Assembly (NCBI GenBank): GCA_004796425.1
Contig: QZLB01000236.1
Location: forward strand, 1 to 55,592
Origin: Desulfobulbaceae bacterium
GTDB taxonomy: Bacteria > Desulfobacterota > Desulfobulbia > Desulfobulbales > Desulfocapsaceae
DNA length: 55,592 nucleotides
Reading direction: 5' to 3'
Shown: positions 19,251 to 27,530 of the stretch, one piece after another
Layout of the letters: each line of letters starts with the position of its first letter
Position numbering within the stretch: the stretch's first letter is position 1
The notes under the pieces: generated by a model
Database searches by the model: none
What the model was told of the DNA's origin: nothing
What the model saw: the letters and a program-made list of their open reading frames with translations, nothing else
Made by a program: the position numbers and the translations under genes

Positions 19251-20575
19251 CCATGAAGACAATCAAACGGGCTGATATTAACAAGCAACTCCGCCTGCTG
19301 GGGCAATCAGCAGTGCTTGAAGAGGCGCAAACCCCCTATATGATCAGGTTTACCATGCTGGTAATCTGTCTGGCGGTTTTTGCATTTATCGGCTGGGTCT
19401 CGGTTTCCCGGATCAAGGAAGTGGCAAAAACGGTCGGCGAGATTGTGCCATCGGGCCATATACAGGTCGTACAGCATTTGGAAGGGGGCATTGTTGAATC
19501 CATCGCGGTGCGTGATGAGCAATATGTGAAAAAGGGTACGATACTCATACAAATCAGTGGTGAATCAATTCGGGCCGAATATGAGAGGGTGAGCGTCAGG
19601 CTGGAAAATCTTCGCGATAAGCGTGATCGGTTGCTGGCTTACATCGCCTCGACCAACGGCGGGGACGGGCAAAAAGAGATACCCGTCTCGGCAAGTCAGC
19701 AGCAGATATTGGAGGGGATGCTGCAATCTTACCAGACAGAGAACTCAATCATCCAGGAACAGATCGTCCAGAAGCAGCAACAGATCAGGCTTTTGGAACA
19801 GGAACGTTTAACCGAGCAGAAGAATCTTGAAATTGCCGAGGCTTCCTTTGCGACCCAGCAGAGCCTGTACCAGGAGCGGCTGGTACCAGAGCATGTGTAT
19901 CTTAACGCGCTTCAGGAAAAAAATGCCCGCAGTGGTAGAATTGCTGCGATTGATATCGAGAAGGAAAAAGCTGAAAAGGCCTTGCAGGAGTATCGTCTGA
20001 GGCTGCGGGCGATTGGCAGCAGCGCCCGGGAGGTTGCCCTTGAGCAGGTTGAGGCGATTGAAAGTGAAATCAAGGAAAACCGTACGGTCCTGGAACGACT
20101 GAGCAAGCAATCAGAGCGATTATCACTCCGGTCTCCGGTTGATGGTATCGTTAAGGGACTGGAAATACACACCATTGGAGGGGTTATTGGTGCCGGGCAA
20201 AAACTGATGGAAATTGTGCCGCTTGATAATGAACTGGTTGCAGAAGTTAAAATCAAACCGGTTGATGTTGGTCATATCAAAGTTGGTGATTCAGTAAATG
20301 TAAAAATTACTTCCTATGACTCTTCACGATATGGTTCAATAGAAGGAACGGTGCTGGGAATTTCTGCGACGACCTTCATTGAAAGTGGTGATACACCGTT
20401 TTATCGTGGCAGGATTAGATTAATGAAGAATTATGTGGGCGAGGATCGGAGCAAAAACCGAATCCTACCCGGCATGATCGTCAATGCAGACATAATAACC
20501 GGTGAGAAGTCGGTGCTTTCTTATCTCCTGAAACCTATTCATTTATCATTAAGATCAGCATTTGCTGAACGGTGA
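19247..20575 (+). CDS. HlyD-family periplasmic adaptor (membrane fusion protein)
   Basis: 442 residues. One N-terminal transmembrane helix (about 30-50), the lipoyl half-motif VVQHLEGGIVESI typical of HlyD/PrtE/LapC, a long coiled-coil hairpin (~105-290, Gln/Glu-rich), the second lipoyl half LRSPVDGIVKGLEI and a β-barrel ending near GMIVNADIITGEKSVL. It bridges the inner-membrane ABC pair to a TolC-type channel. The start ATG overlaps the stop of the preceding gene; the next gene starts within or just after its 3' end. Confidence 0.92.
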   Translation: MTMKTIKRADINKQLRLLGQSAVLEEAQTPYMIRFTMLVICLAVFAFIGWVSVSRIKEVAKTVGEIVPSGHIQVVQHLEGGIVESIAVRDEQYVKKGTILIQISGESIRAEYERVSVRLENLRDKRDRLLAYIASTNGGDGQKEIPVSASQQQILEGMLQSYQTENSIIQEQIVQKQQQIRLLEQERLTEQKNLEIAEASFATQQSLYQERLVPEHVYLNALQEKNARSGRIAAIDIEKEKAEKALQEYRLRLRAIGSSAREVALEQVEAIESEIKENRTVLERLSKQSERLSLRSPVDGIVKGLEIHTIGGVIGAGQKLMEIVPLDNELVAEVKIKPVDVGHIKVGDSVNVKITSYDSSRYGSIEGTVLGISATTFIESGDTPFYRGRIRLMKNYVGEDRSKNRILPGMIVNADIITGEKSVLSYLLKPIHLSLRSAFAER

Positions 20576-20583
20576 GGACTCGA

Positions 20584-21534
20584 ATGGCTGTCGCATCTTA
20601 CCCTGTAAAATCTAGTATTGGACTTCTTGCAGTAGACGATAATCCCACCTCGTTGAGGCTGCTCGAGTCGATGTTGACACGAAGCGGGCGATACCAGGTG
20701 AATACTGCTGTTGATGGTAAGAGTGCTCTGCAGTTTCTCTATGATAATCCCGAATCGGTCGATATTATCCTGCTGGATCGAATGATGCCTGAAATGGATG
20801 GCCTCGAGGTCTGCGAAGTCCTCAAAAGTGATCCTGAACTCAGAAAGATACCGGTGATCATGCAGACCTCTGCTGATAAGCCTGAAGAGATCAGTGAAGG
20901 GATTGAGGCCGGGGTCTTCTACTACCTGACCAAGCCGCTCAATGCTCAAACTTTGCTCTCCGTTGTCGAGGCGGCAGAACAGCAGGTTCGACAATACCGG
21001 CTGCTTCGTGATGAACTTCTGCAGCGCCGACATGGTTTTGGTCTGGTCCAGATTCTCAAGTGCAACTTGCAGACATTGGAAGAGGCGGAGAGCCTCTCAA
21101 GTTTTCTGGCAAATTTTTTCCCCGATCCGGATCAAGTCATCACTGGCATTTCAGAACTGATGATCAATGCAGTCGAACATGGCAATCTGGCAATCAGCTA
21201 TGAGGAGAAAAGCAAACTTGTCAGCGCTAACAAATGGCAGGATGAAGTAAAAACCCGTCTTGCTGATCCTCAGTTCGCCAACCGTGTCGCGTCGGTAGTC
21301 TTTGAGAAGCGCGAGGATGCCTACTATTTGCAAATCACCGATCAGGGAGATGGTTTTGATTGGAAACAGTTTCTAGAAGTTGATCCTTCACGAGCCACCC
21401 ACAACCATGGTCGTGGAATTGCCATGGCTAATATGCTCAGTTTTGACAAGCTGCTTTACAACGAGAAAGGAAACCAGGTAACCGCAGTGGTTTCAATAAG
21501 TAGTGACGAGCAAAAAGAAGATTTTTGGGGATAG
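20584..21534 (+). CDS. Response regulator fused to RsbW-like histidine-kinase-fold ATPase
   Basis: 316 residues. Residues ~10-125 are a complete receiver: VDDN, phospho-acceptor Asp in ILLDRMMPEMDG, Thr/Ser in MQTSAD and Lys in YLTKPL. A linker follows, then residues ~185-305 form a HATPase_c_2 domain like anti-sigma-factor kinases: N-box ELMINAVEHGN, G1 DQGDGFDW and G2 NHGRGIAMAN. Such proteins phosphorylate or bind STAS anti-anti-sigma partners; none is in this window. Location inside the T1SS operon suggests it controls secretion or expression of the cargo. I prefer ATG 20584 (GTGAGGA upstream) to the GTG at 20572. Confidence 0.82.
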   Translation: MAVASYPVKSSIGLLAVDDNPTSLRLLESMLTRSGRYQVNTAVDGKSALQFLYDNPESVDIILLDRMMPEMDGLEVCEVLKSDPELRKIPVIMQTSADKPEEISEGIEAGVFYYLTKPLNAQTLLSVVEAAEQQVRQYRLLRDELLQRRHGFGLVQILKCNLQTLEEAESLSSFLANFFPDPDQVITGISELMINAVEHGNLAISYEEKSKLVSANKWQDEVKTRLADPQFANRVASVVFEKREDAYYLQITDQGDGFDWKQFLEVDPSRATHNHGRGIAMANMLSFDKLLYNEKGNQVTAVVSISSDEQKEDFWG

Positions 21535-21548
21535 CAAAACACGTAATT

Positions 21549-21568
21549 GAGTTACGAATCTGTAACTC
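21549..21568. promoter_or_regulatory. Inverted repeat upstream of σ54 promoter (candidate activator site)
   Basis: GAGTTAC (21549-21555) N6 GTAACTC (21562-21568), centred about 115 bp before the predicted start from the σ54 promoter. This is the usual distance for an enhancer-binding protein. No T-run follows, so a terminator for the upstream operon is less likely. Confidence 0.45.
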
Positions 21569-21648
21569 GACTCACACACTTCTCCTTCTTATTATTACTA
21601 TCATCATATTTGTCCAGTAAATTCAAGTTTTTACGTTTTGTGTTTTTG

Positions 21649-21664
21649 TGGCATAAAATCTGCA
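21649..21664 (+). promoter_or_regulatory. σ54 (RpoN) promoter of the T1SS cargo gene
   Basis: TGGCATAAAATCTGCA matches the consensus TGGCACRNNNNTTGCW at the invariant GG (-24) and GC (-12) with correct 10-nt spacing, and at most flanking positions. It lies 83 nt before the next ATG. The start site would be near 21675. It implies activation by an ATP-dependent enhancer-binding protein not encoded here. Confidence 0.68.
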
Positions 21665-21746
21665 CAAAAAAGAAGTGTGCAGATAACTATTGAGGTATTA
21701 AGCTTTTTTTACCTTTAGAGGTGTTTTTCACCAGGGAGAGGAGCAA

Positions 21747-24626
21747 ATGGCAGAGAACCCCAAAAAAAACCAACGTGATGATTCCCAACAGCAGAGCAGT
21801 GGGCAGGATAGTGCTCAAGAGTGGTTCGAATATCAGGATGAGACCGAAAGCGACGAGTTGCGCAATGCCCGAGAATGGGAAACGGATCATCGTCTGGTTG
21901 ATGATAATACTGCACTTGGAAATATCCACCAGGGCTCTGATGAAACACAGGATCTAACAAAGAGCCAGGGTTCCCCATCGACTACTGTTTCTGAAATTGA
22001 AGGGGTCGTGCTGCCTGACAGTGAAAGCGCTCAGCCTCGAGCGGAAGTGAGCGGAGCTGAACCACTTGCAGAAGAGCAGCGGGCCAGCGAGGGTGATGTA
22101 GCAGCCGTTGGCCAGGAAGGTGAGCCCGATAAAAGCAGTGAAGCGGTGGGACCACAGTTGAGTGATCTTTCGCTGGACTTGCCCGATGATTTGGTTACCG
22201 CCAAACCATCAGAAGCAGATCCAGAGCAACCCTCCTCCGATAGAGCAGATAGCCAACCGCAAAGCGGAACAGGACACCGAGCAGCAACAGAATCATCATC
22301 CCAGCCGGAAGTGGCCGAAACCGTTGCTGCTGGCACACCAACAGAGTCACCTGCCACCACGGCTCCACGGATCACTCCTGACCCTGAGGAAGAAGCTGCT
22401 GCCCAACACACGCAGGACGTGAACGAAAAACCAACCGCTGAAGGTAAAGAAACGATAAAAAGTCTTGAGGATCAGGAGGTGGTTTTGACCACCGATACCT
22501 TTGGTTTCCAGGATCAGGATGGCGATCAGTTGTCTGCCGTCAGGTTGGTTGATCCGCTGGAAAACGGTGCGTTGTATTTACACGGAGTGGCTGTTGGGCC
22601 CGGACAAGCGATCTCTGCAGCGGATATCGAAGCTGGTAATTTGAGCTATCGACCGGATAATCATGGCAGTGGTGAAAATTTCGATACCGCAACCTTTCAA
22701 GTCAGTGATGGTAATCAGTGGTCGGATTCAACGGCGGAAATTTCCTTCGATGTGACACCGGTTGCCGATGCGCCTGAGCTTGACGTCAGTTTCGGTACGG
22801 CCCAGCGGGTTGATGTTCCCGGCACGGGCGAAATTGTTGATAAAACGATTACCACTCAAAACTATCAGCAGACTGACGGTGGCTTCAGGGTCCTCGGGCG
22901 TACCGTTGATGCGGAGGGGAATTTGTCCGAGGCCACACTTGAGAATGTCGGGACCGGCCAGAATGGTTTCGCACCACAGGGAACCAATGCGGGACCCGAT
23001 TATCAACTGGGGGTCAATCTTGAGCATCAGGTCAGTGAAGAACTGATCATTGAACTGGATCAGGCAACCGCTGAAGCCAGTGTGACAATCGGGCGTCTAT
23101 TTGCCAGTGAACACGGTAGTGAGGGGCATGAAGCCGGTTTCTACACCCTGAAAAATGGTGACGAAGTGGTCGGCCACGGCTCCTTTCACTCCACATCCGG
23201 CAATGAAATGCAGCTTGATTTATCAGGTGATAATGGGGTTTCATTTGACCAGATCGTCTTCACTGCCAAGACCACCTATGAAGATGGCTCGATTCGGGGC
23301 AATGATGCCAGCGATTATGTCGTTCGCGCTGTTTCGTGGAAAACCGAGGAGCAGATGGACCAGGTATGGGAGACATCGCTGAATATCGGTACAGAATTAG
23401 TCGATGGTGACCAGTCAGAGATTCTTGAGCCGGTCATTATCAGCGGTTTACCACCCGGGGCACAATTATCGGCCGGTACCATGATCAGTGGCGGTACCCC
23501 CGCAGAATTTCAGGCAACAAATTTGCAGATTGCCCACGAGAGCCCGGCCCGGATCGTTTTTGAAGGGGAAACTGCCGGTTATCGAAACAGCCTTGGGTAT
23601 TACAAGATTGATCCTGAGACCGGTAAGATCACCGATGTTGAAATGCTCTGGGAAAATGCATCACTTAAGGGCAGCGGCGGTGACCTGATCAAAGGCGAGA
23701 GTACACTCGATATAGATATTTCTGCCGGAGATCAGGTCGGGTTTTTTCTGGTGGCTGATGGCGCCAGGAAAAACAATTTCGACAATCTGGAAGAAGGACA
23801 TTTCGAGTTCCGAGAAAGTGATGGCTCAACGGCCTCGGCTACCAGTTCGGTGCCTGAACTGGTTTTTGTCGCCAAAGACGGGAGTGAATCGGTCATAAAA
23901 GGTAATATTTATCATACCGCGGAAAACGATGAGAACTTGTCCTTGAATCCGGATGGCATCAGGCACACCAGGGGTGATCTTGACCTGGATGATGGAAAGA
24001 TCACCATTGGTTTTGAGGATTTGAAAGGGGGGGGTGATCGTGATTTTGACGATTCCATTTTCACCGTCGAACTTGGTGCTGAAAATGTTGAACAACTGGC
24101 CTATGAGAATGGCGGATACAGTACCTGGGAGGTGGACCCGTCAGAGCTGGAAGGCCTCACCATGACAATTCCCGGAGAGTATCAGGACAGTTTTGATCTG
24201 TCTGTCACCTCGGCAGCTTCTGAAGTTGACGGCGGTACAGCCTCAACCGCAGTATCATTAACAGTCAATGTCACAGAAGATGGTGTTGCGGTTGAGGACG
24301 TGCAAACAGAGGTTATTGCTGATCCCATCGAGGTATCGGGGGTGTCGATGCAAACTGGTAGCAGTGGGGAGGATGATAGCTCAAATCTCAACCAGTTTGC
24401 GGCTACCGAAGAAAATGGTAATGGGCTCTCTGATTCGCTCAACTCTTTTTCAACCGCTTCATCATCAAGTGATGAAGATGTACCATCACTTGATGAGCAG
24501 GTGGCTGCTGCCGAGCAGGAAGAACAGGAAGCACAAGAGAATGGCCTGAATGAAGCAGAAGTGTTGATCGTTGAGGAGAACGGCGGTTCTAATGGTGAAC
24601 AGGAGGATGTTACCCCCGTGGTCTAA
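21747..24626 (+). CDS. Large acidic secreted protein, predicted T1SS cargo (cadherin-like and DUF4114-like domains)
   Basis: 959 residues, strongly acidic, no signal peptide or membrane segment. Residues 1-235 are low-complexity (Ser, Glu, Gln, Pro) and probably disordered. Residues ~238-340 match cadherin-like/VCBS-type repeats of T1SS adhesins (DQDGDQLSAVRLV ... ISAADIEAGNLSYRPD). A central region (~345-580) has no domain I can name. Residues ~600-780 resemble DUF4114, ending with the Ca-binding-type GDRDFDDSIF (763-772). The tail is Glu/Asp/Ser-rich and may hold the uncleaved secretion signal. No RTX nonapeptides are seen. A strong SD (GGAGAGGAG) precedes ATG 21747. Position between the ABC/HlyD genes and tolC marks it as the dedicated substrate. 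Function (adhesin, matrix or S-layer-like) is unknown. Confidence 0.78.
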   Translation: MAENPKKNQRDDSQQQSSGQDSAQEWFEYQDETESDELRNAREWETDHRLVDDNTALGNIHQGSDETQDLTKSQGSPSTTVSEIEGVVLPDSESAQPRAEVSGAEPLAEEQRASEGDVAAVGQEGEPDKSSEAVGPQLSDLSLDLPDDLVTAKPSEADPEQPSSDRADSQPQSGTGHRAATESSSQPEVAETVAAGTPTESPATTAPRITPDPEEEAAAQHTQDVNEKPTAEGKETIKSLEDQEVVLTTDTFGFQDQDGDQLSAVRLVDPLENGALYLHGVAVGPGQAISAADIEAGNLSYRPDNHGSGENFDTATFQVSDGNQWSDSTAEISFDVTPVADAPELDVSFGTAQRVDVPGTGEIVDKTITTQNYQQTDGGFRVLGRTVDAEGNLSEATLENVGTGQNGFAPQGTNAGPDYQLGVNLEHQVSEELIIELDQATAEASVTIGRLFASEHGSEGHEAGFYTLKNGDEVVGHGSFHSTSGNEMQLDLSGDNGVSFDQIVFTAKTTYEDGSIRGNDASDYVVRAVSWKTEEQMDQVWETSLNIGTELVDGDQSEILEPVIISGLPPGAQLSAGTMISGGTPAEFQATNLQIAHESPARIVFEGETAGYRNSLGYYKIDPETGKITDVEMLWENASLKGSGGDLIKGESTLDIDISAGDQVGFFLVADGARKNNFDNLEEGHFEFRESDGSTASATSSVPELVFVAKDGSESVIKGNIYHTAENDENLSLNPDGIRHTRGDLDLDDGKITIGFEDLKGGGDRDFDDSIFTVELGAENVEQLAYENGGYSTWEVDPSELEGLTMTIPGEYQDSFDLSVTSAASEVDGGTASTAVSLTVNVTEDGVAVEDVQTEVIADPIEVSGVSMQTGSSGEDDSSNLNQFAATEENGNGLSDSLNSFSTASSSSDEDVPSLDEQVAAAEQEEQEAQENGLNEAEVLIVEENGGSNGEQEDVTPVV

Positions 24627-24635
24627 CGGGGGTAA
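24610..24635 (+). promoter_or_regulatory. Hairpin spanning the cargo stop codon
   Basis: TTACCCCC (24610-24617) pairs with GGGGGTAA (24628-24635), with the TAA stop in the 10-nt loop. There is no T-tract, so it is more likely an mRNA 3'-end stabiliser or partial attenuator between abundant cargo and tolC than a full terminator. Confidence 0.4.
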
Positions 24636-24803
24636 GGTCTCCTGAGTAAATCAAGACGCACCATACCTGCTGCAGGTTGTTCACCGATCAGGTTGGAACA
24701 ATCTTTTGTCGTGACAAGTGGGGTTCAATCGCATACCATTGGGAGCATTGGTTTATGAAATAATCGGTTTCTTTTGATTAAACCCTTTGTTTCCCAGAAA
24801 TTT

Positions 24804-26360
24804 ATGACACCTTCTACGTTTCCTGTGGGCCATCTTGTTTCTCTTTCGCGATTATCCGTGAAGCTTTTTCCCCTCTATTGCATTCTGCTGATTCTTTTTT
24901 CAACCAGCCAGGTTTGGGGGAATCAGGCACAAGCGGATCCCGGGAAGTTATCTGTTACCGGGCAAAAGCCTTCTGAAATTGGAGAGCTCCTCTCTTATGT
25001 GGCGGTGTTGCCCGATGATTCAAAACACCGAGATGAAATTGAAGCACTTTATGACGAACTGTTTGAAGCAGTCCTGAAAAGTTCACCCCAGATTACCATC
25101 GCCCTGCATACAAAGAATCAGAAACTGGCTCAAAGACATACATCCTTTGCCGAAAGGTGGGCACCGCAGGTCGATTTTTCTCTCTCGAGAGAACATAAGT
25201 TCAATCATGACGAAGATGACAATAACTCATCCAGTAGCGCCAATGAATTTCAGGATGGCAGCGAAGTTACGGAGTGGTCGTTCAAGGCGGATTTTCCTCT
25301 TTACCGCAAGCGGACATCGGTAGCCCTTCAAACCGCAGAAGAGGAGCTCTCCGTTGCTGATCATACCTTTTTTGTAAGAGTCAACGAACTGGGTGCGCAG
25401 CTCCATAAACTGCTCGGTGATTATATGGTGGCGGTGTACCGGCTTTTAAATCTGCAAAATTCCGTGAAGCTTTCAGCCGAGTATGTGGGACGTATTGAGC
25501 GAGGGTATCAACTCAGGGATCAAACCCGGTTGGCCATGCTCCGGGCCCAGGCAAACTTGAAGGAACTCGAAGCTCGGATCGATATCGAGCGCCAGAGGCA
25601 GGATACAACATTGCGCGCGTTACTGGATTTTACCGGCCTGGATTCAGACGATGAATTTATCCATCGATTGAACTGGCTGCTGCGCGAGGAAGTGCAGGCC
25701 GCTGAAGTGATATCCGGTTTTGCCCAGGTTGACGAGACCCTGCGTGGAGCCGAGATATACCTGAGTCAGATGGACCAGGATCAGCTGCTGGCTTTTTATA
25801 AGGCCAATAGTTTTTTATATCGGCAGCTTGAGTTGGAAAAGGCACAGGCCATGGCACGATCTGAACGTTTTGTCCAGGGTGAGTATCCCGATCTGGCTAT
25901 TAAAGGAGATGTGGGACGAAAAGAGGATACCAGGTTTGAGGATTTTATCGCCGAAGGCAGCCTTGGCTTGTATCTCAATGTGCCGGTATTCAGCGGTGGT
26001 ACGTTGGCGCACAATATTCGCACGAAATCAGAAGCTCAGCAGGTTGCAGTGGAGCAGTTTTACGATCAGAACCGCAAGTTGTTTAACCAGATCATGAATC
26101 GGCGCAAAACCATCATAAGCTTAAGCGAGATTTACCAGAAACAGAAAATAAACCTCCTTCAACAGGCTGAGATTGTAGAGCTTTCAATCAAATCATACAC
26201 CATAAAGCAGACCTCCATGCAGGATCTGCTGACCAGCAAGAATCGATTGATCAACGCGAAGAATCAGTTGATAAAATCGACCATGGACATTTCCAGCCAG
26301 GTACAAATGTTCCTCTGGGAACTTGGTGTATTACCTTCAGGTACGATCGAGGCTGAGTAG
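24804..26360 (+). CDS. TolC-family outer-membrane efflux protein
   Basis: 518 residues from ATG 24804. The N-terminus has a signal peptide with a hydrophobic core (LFPLYCILLILFS) and likely cleavage after SQVWG. The rest is helical with the two internally similar OEP halves; each carries long amphipathic stretches and a β-strand signature (VDFSLSREHKF in the first half, LAIKGDVGR and LGLYLNVPVFSGGTL in the second). It should form the outer-membrane duct for the T1SS just upstream (LapE/PrtF-like). An alternative TTG start at 24774 would put ten residues before the signal peptide. No strong SD is visible for either start. Confidence 0.86.
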   Translation: MTPSTFPVGHLVSLSRLSVKLFPLYCILLILFSTSQVWGNQAQADPGKLSVTGQKPSEIGELLSYVAVLPDDSKHRDEIEALYDELFEAVLKSSPQITIALHTKNQKLAQRHTSFAERWAPQVDFSLSREHKFNHDEDDNNSSSSANEFQDGSEVTEWSFKADFPLYRKRTSVALQTAEEELSVADHTFFVRVNELGAQLHKLLGDYMVAVYRLLNLQNSVKLSAEYVGRIERGYQLRDQTRLAMLRAQANLKELEARIDIERQRQDTTLRALLDFTGLDSDDEFIHRLNWLLREEVQAAEVISGFAQVDETLRGAEIYLSQMDQDQLLAFYKANSFLYRQLELEKAQAMARSERFVQGEYPDLAIKGDVGRKEDTRFEDFIAEGSLGLYLNVPVFSGGTLAHNIRTKSEAQQVAVEQFYDQNRKLFNQIMNRRKTIISLSEIYQKQKINLLQQAEIVELSIKSYTIKQTSMQDLLTSKNRLINAKNQLIKSTMDISSQVQMFLWELGVLPSGTIEAE

Positions 26361-26379
26361 CGGGTTGTTTCTCAACCAC

Positions 26380-26694
26380 TCAAACTCCCAGCCACCGTCC
26401 TGTTGCAACAATAACAATGCCGACCAGCATCGATAAAAATACGTTTCCGGTTTTCAGGCTGCATACGGCTGTTGCCAGCGTTGCGACCCAACCGACCACA
26501 CCTTCGGCTATGGCGGCTGGAATGATCAATGAGAGCAGGATGGTACCCGGTAGGGCATCCATGAATCGCTTAAAGCGACCGGTTTTGGGCAACTGTCCGG
26601 CCAACAGCAGACCAGATATTCGCAAGGAATAGGTAACAAGGGCAGCGCAAAAAATTGTCAGCCAGACCCCAATATCGGTTTCAAGCGGATTCAT
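26380..26694 (-). CDS. azlD: AzlD-family branched-chain amino acid export subunit
   Basis: 104-residue membrane protein with about four helices, the usual AzlD/YgaH length. Visible: YSLRISGLLLAG near the N-terminus and the charged RFKRFMDALPGTILLSLIIPA motif. With AzlC it forms an exporter of branched-chain amino acids or analogues. I place the start at the ATG whose upstream sequence has AGAGGG; 12 codons further upstream are open but unlike the family. The start lies 14 nt inside the 3' end of azlC, so translation is probably coupled. Convergent with the tolC-type gene. Confidence 0.87.
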   Translation of the reverse strand: MNPLETDIGVWLTIFCAALVTYSLRISGLLLAGQLPKTGRFKRFMDALPGTILLSLIIPAAIAEGVVGWVATLATAVCSLKTGNVFLSMLVGIVIVATGRWLGV

Positions 26695-27406
26695 TGGGTT
26701 TTCCCTCTGAGTTCTTGATAAATGCGGCAATCAGGGCACCACTGATTCCACCGCAGACAATATACCATTTGCCTGGTAACATCGATTCGCTGATCAGTGC
26801 GACAATGGCGGCGACCAACCAGGGCAGGATATCCTTTTTCCCTTCCCAGAAACTGAATACCAGGGCGGTAAACACTGCAACAAAAGCGAAATCGAGCCCA
26901 TATTGCTCCGGGTTCTGGATAATCGCACCGAGTCTATGTCCGATCATGGTGCCCCCGCACCATGCGGTCTGCACGCATAAACCACCGCCGAGCAGGAACC
27001 AGGTCGAGGCTGTACCCTGGTGATAGCGGGCCATGGTGATTGCCCAGTTCTCATCGGCAACAAGATGCATGAACAAAAATTTGTGTCTGAGTGATTTACC
27101 CTGGAACAGGGGATTCAGTGAGGCACCGATCAGCATATAACGCATGTTGATCACCAGGACAGCCAGTGTGATCTCCAGGATCGGCAAGGGCGGCAGCCAC
27201 ATCTCAACCATCACGAATTGGGCGGAGCCGGCAAATACCGAAAGATTCATCACCAGAAGCTGGTACCAGGTTAGCCCTTTTTGAGCTGCCAGCAAGCCCA
27301 GCACCGAACCGTAGGCGGCAACACTGGCGGCAACCACCAGGTTGGCAATGAAGCCATGTCGAAGCTGCTGGTATCGATCTGTTGAGTGGAGTTGTTGATT
27401 TGTCAT
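26681..27406 (-). CDS. azlC: AzlC-family branched-chain amino acid permease
   Basis: 241-residue polytopic inner-membrane protein. Family landmarks: the N-terminal GFIANLVVAASVAAYGSVLGLLA, the NLSVFAGSAQFVMVEMW helix, INMRYMLIGASL, and HLVADENWAI. It forms the large subunit of the AzlCD/YgaZH exporter with the overlapping azlD. No regulator gene (AzlB/Lrp-like) is adjacent. The neighbouring uxuA is on the same strand 124 nt upstream and seems unrelated. Confidence 0.9.
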   Translation of the reverse strand: MTNQQLHSTDRYQQLRHGFIANLVVAASVAAYGSVLGLLAAQKGLTWYQLLVMNLSVFAGSAQFVMVEMWLPPLPILEITLAVLVINMRYMLIGASLNPLFQGKSLRHKFLFMHLVADENWAITMARYHQGTASTWFLLGGGLCVQTAWCGGTMIGHRLGAIIQNPEQYGLDFAFVAVFTALVFSFWEGKKDILPWLVAAIVALISESMLPGKWYIVCGGISGALIAAFIKNSEGKPNESA

Positions 27407-27530
27407 AACGGACCACTATAGACCAAATAAACGAGTCCGTCTTGTAAGATATTGCGCTCTTTGTCAACTGTGTTGCGGAGTTCTAAAACTGAGATATACT
27501 TAAGACGTTTTGTTGTGTTGGGTGCTCCTG

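Noticed and set aside
21549-21568. Terminator for the T1SS export operon
   Set aside because: The stem is only 7 bp and is followed by GACTCACACAC, not a T-tract; an activator site fits better.
24027-24034. G8 homopolymer inside the cargo gene as a phase-variation switch
   Set aside because: Runs of seven to eight G also occur in dctM (38390), the LarA-like gene (~39938), the MFS gene (~47526) and the SpoIIE gene (~51115), so it is a common Gly-codon effect here and not specific evidence.
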